Below are positions 61,417 to 64,000 of a stretch of 64,000 bases of DNA, piece after piece. Source of the stretch: Astropecten irregularis (Eukaryota > Echinodermata > Asteroidea > Paxillosida > Astropectinidae); NCBI GenBank assembly GCA_963971285.1, contig OZ020253.1:17620528-17684527 (forward strand), written 5' to 3'. Position 1 is the first letter of the stretch. Every line of letters begins with the position of its first letter. Made by a program: the position numbers and the translations under genes. The notes under the pieces were generated by a model. It had not been told where the DNA came from. It did no database searches and was given only the letters and a program-made list of their open reading frames with translations.

Positions 61417-61564
61417 GGGGTCGATTTCACGAAGCCCTACGATCAATCGTAACTCCAGTTACGAAGGGTAACCCATCGTAGGAAAGCTATCCCACGAAGA
61501 GCTGCAATGCACCAAAGGTCCTACGATTGATAGTAAGTTACGATGGGATTGGTGAAATCGACCC
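61417..61564. mobile_element. Palindromic MITE, family B, full copy
   Basis: GGGGTCGATTTCACGAAGCC, ACGATCAATCGTAACT at left; AGTAAGTTACGATGGGATTG and GTGAAATCGACCC at right. 148 bp. Confidence 0.8.
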
Positions 61565-61916
61565 ATGGCATGATTGTACTTCTATCGCCATGTTGGTTTT
61601 GAGTTGAGCTTTATTCCACCGTTTTTGCTGGAAGCTGTAATTTTGAGCATGGTCATGGCGTTTGAAAATTGGGGTGGCATTGCCATTGACTTGACGTGCC
61701 GTGGGATTTACTCTTTGAAGTGTTTCATTGGCATGTTTCTGTATGGTGTGCGGTTCAATCTCCGCCTTTCACTTCAAGTGTTCCTGGTGCGAACCCCACT
61801 CAAAGGACATTGCATAAAACAGATAAGCCGGTACCTGTTCGCACGAAGTTCGATGGTTGTTCCCCCGTAATTCCTTTTTCAAACAGAGAGAACCGATATA
61901 AAATATCATAATCTCT

Positions 61917-62131
61917 AAATGCAAAAGAAAGAGGGACAACTCTTTTTCGAGTTGTCTCCCACTCTTTTAGAGTGAAGTTTGCATCGTTTTGAGGGATTTT
62001 TGACTCTGGTCCAAAGTGCATGAAAACCATTTCAAAAGAGTGAAATAACCACCAGTCTTTTTTAAGAGCCATAATTATTATGAAGGACAACTCGATTCTA
62101 AACGAGTGGTTCTTTTTACTCTTTTGCATTT
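61917..62131. mobile_element. TIR element with hairpin interior
   Basis: AAATGCAAAAGA and TCTTTTGCATTT form the ends. Next to the left end GGGACAACTC/GAGTTGTCTCCC forms a hairpin, and CTCTTTTAGAGTG/ACTCGATTC words add further internal pairing. 215 bp. Confidence 0.6.
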
Positions 62132-64000
62132 ATAAAGTACACATAAAACTTACTAAAAACTTGATTCTTTTTTCTCGCTCTGTGCATGTTCTCAATAATG
62201 TGTTATTATTCCCATGCCTTCGTTGACTTTCAGATTAGCAAAATGAAATTTGTATCGCTAAAACAGTCTGGAAAAAGGGCTTCAGCTCTTAGCGTATGTT
62301 TTCCTTGTAGATATTCGAATCGATAAACATTGCAGAATGATATTTTCATATTGGCAAAGTGTTGCATCTATGGAGTTATTTTTTTTGACGTTGCGCTTGT
62401 CGATTTCGCGCGCGTTTGTCGATCTGGACGTCAAGTCTGTTCGTGTGTTATAAGAACTTAAGACTAATTCAACCGATGCATAATGTTATAGTCAACATGA
62501 TTTCTATCAAGGCTACAACATTGGTGCACGAGGCTTAATACCGAGTTTTGGACTTATTTATAATGTGGTTTTGATGTAATGCACATGTTCTGCCATGGAG
62601 AATAATTATGTTAATGGACTCCTTTCTTTCTGTTTCTGATGTGTGGGTTTTCTTTGGGCTAATCTTGCTGTTTGCCTTAATCCCGTATATAATGCATTGC
62701 CAATTGCAATTATATTAATAGCCATCTGTACATGATTGTGGCGTGGTGTTCGCCCATTGTTGTGAATTGTGTATTCGTGACATTCATTTCTAAGAATTGG
62801 TCCAACCGCATATTCATTTTTGTTTAAATGTTGCCCATTGAAACACAATTATTTTGATTTGATTAATGCTCGAGTTTGAGGGTTTTCGCTATAAATTGGG
62901 AAATTATTTTATGTTTATTTGATTTTAAATACGCTTTTAAGTGTTTGTTTCTGGATATTTTGTTTCTTATCAATCTCCATTTGGCTTGGCTTTGTATTTA
63001 TAGATTTTGATGGTGTTAAGTTTGGATTTGTTCTTGCGGGACCTTGATCTCGGATTTGTTGTTGTTGTTTTGATTAGTATTTCTAAAAAAAGTACTTAAT
63101 ATTAATTCATTTGTTTCGGACGCTGAGTGAATTACAAGAAGTGCTCTTCCGGCTGCTTAGCTTTGTATATACGGTTTGCTGTTTCCGTAATGGTGCAACG
63201 ATCCTGCATGCATTAGCTGCAAGGCGGGAAATGGGTGTCGAGAATACAAAACCCTCATTCAAACGAGATGAATACAAGACCTTGAAGGGAGATAATTAAA
63301 AAAGAAATGGGAATTATTCCACAGTGGACTGAAGTATGTGTTATCCCCTCGTGCTCACACAGCTTGACTCCACAGCCATAGTATAGCCCCGTCAAAGAGT
63401 CGCCCCCTAGAGACCGACCAAAAAGAATATCATTTAAAGAAAATCCCAGACAATATGATGTTGTCATCACCGTCTGCAGTGCATTAGGTGATTAGCGGAC
63501 GTGGATAAAAAAAACCACGTGGTTTTGACGCGCATGCAAAAAAAGGAAAGAAAGAGGAAGGCGATAAAAAACTAGATGTAAAGTTTTGAAATCCTCGTTA
63601 ATCACAGCCGCGGACGGAGCCGTGTGCATGATGTGCAGCGTGCGGTACGTAGTCAATGGATATCTGCACTGCGCGTAGCTGAGCTGGTCTGGCATTGCGT
63701 TGGTGGGACTAGACTGCATACGTCCCCTTCATCCCCACTTTTCATCAGGAAAAAAAATGCGAAAGAAAGAAAGGAACTGAAATCCTGCCAACTCCCCGTG
63801 TCTTTTGCAACCTTGATTCGGAATTAACTCAATAATCGCGCGCCGGTGGGATCGTTTCAATTTCAATTCGACATTATTTGTTGGGATTTATCTGTCAAGC
63901 AGTTCTCATTATAATCACCCTTTTCCCTTAGACCTTGGAGGCAGCTGAGATTTATTTCCTAATTTGATGGCAGGCCGAACACTGAAGGTGAAGGTTTTCG
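62132..64000. other. AT-rich gene-free stretch to the window end
   Basis: Bases 62150-63120 are very AT-rich with many TTGATT/AATTAT words. Bases 63300-63850 are more balanced. No exon, RNA gene or repeat family recognised. Confidence 0.4.

Overview
This is eukaryotic nuclear DNA from an animal. Genes are split by GT/AG introns, intergenic DNA is AT-leaning, and small interspersed repeats are dense. The protein sequences are metazoan. The abundant AGGCCTA-type words and the style of short palindromic repeats suggest a marine invertebrate deuterostome, most likely an echinoderm (sea star or sea urchin type). That assignment is inference from composition and repeat style, not a database match.

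The left third (1 to about 21.7 kb) holds four conserved housekeeping genes. On the minus strand, a thymidine phosphorylase gene (TYMP; 7 exons, about 407 residues visible, 3' end cut off by the left edge) starts at 9085. About 1 kb away and divergent, HSPB11/IFT25 (4 exons, 141 aa, complete; ciliary IFT-B subunit) runs 10070-12377. Convergent with it is TIMM29 (2 exons, 204 aa, complete; TIM22 translocase subunit) at 15244-14063 on the minus strand. Only 642 bp from the TIMM29 start, and divergent again, is ZNG1/CBWD (10 exons traced from 15887 to 21725, 303 aa; zinc-chaperone GTPase). All exon junctions join in frame with consensus splice sites. The last ~90 codons of ZNG1 were not found.

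The right two thirds (about 21.7-64 kb) contain no coding exon that I can recognise. They hold minisatellites (21-bp unit at 25.26-25.87 kb, ~20-bp unit at 28.97-29.14 kb, 34-bp unit at 45.2-45.9 kb), tRNA-derived SINE pieces, and many short inverted-repeat elements. Between the repeats are long unique stretches, some rather GC-rich, that could be regulatory DNA, introns or gene desert.

The most distinctive content is a community of small non-autonomous, mostly palindromic elements. I sorted them by eye into about ten families with two to nine copies each in this one window. One family is flanked by TTAA with AAAGGTAGTATCATACTTTGG ends. Three different families share an outer terminus close to CAGGGGYYRATTTCA, and two more share a TTTACGAAA terminus. 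These are inside the introns of all three larger genes as well as in the gene-free part. No transposase gene was seen.
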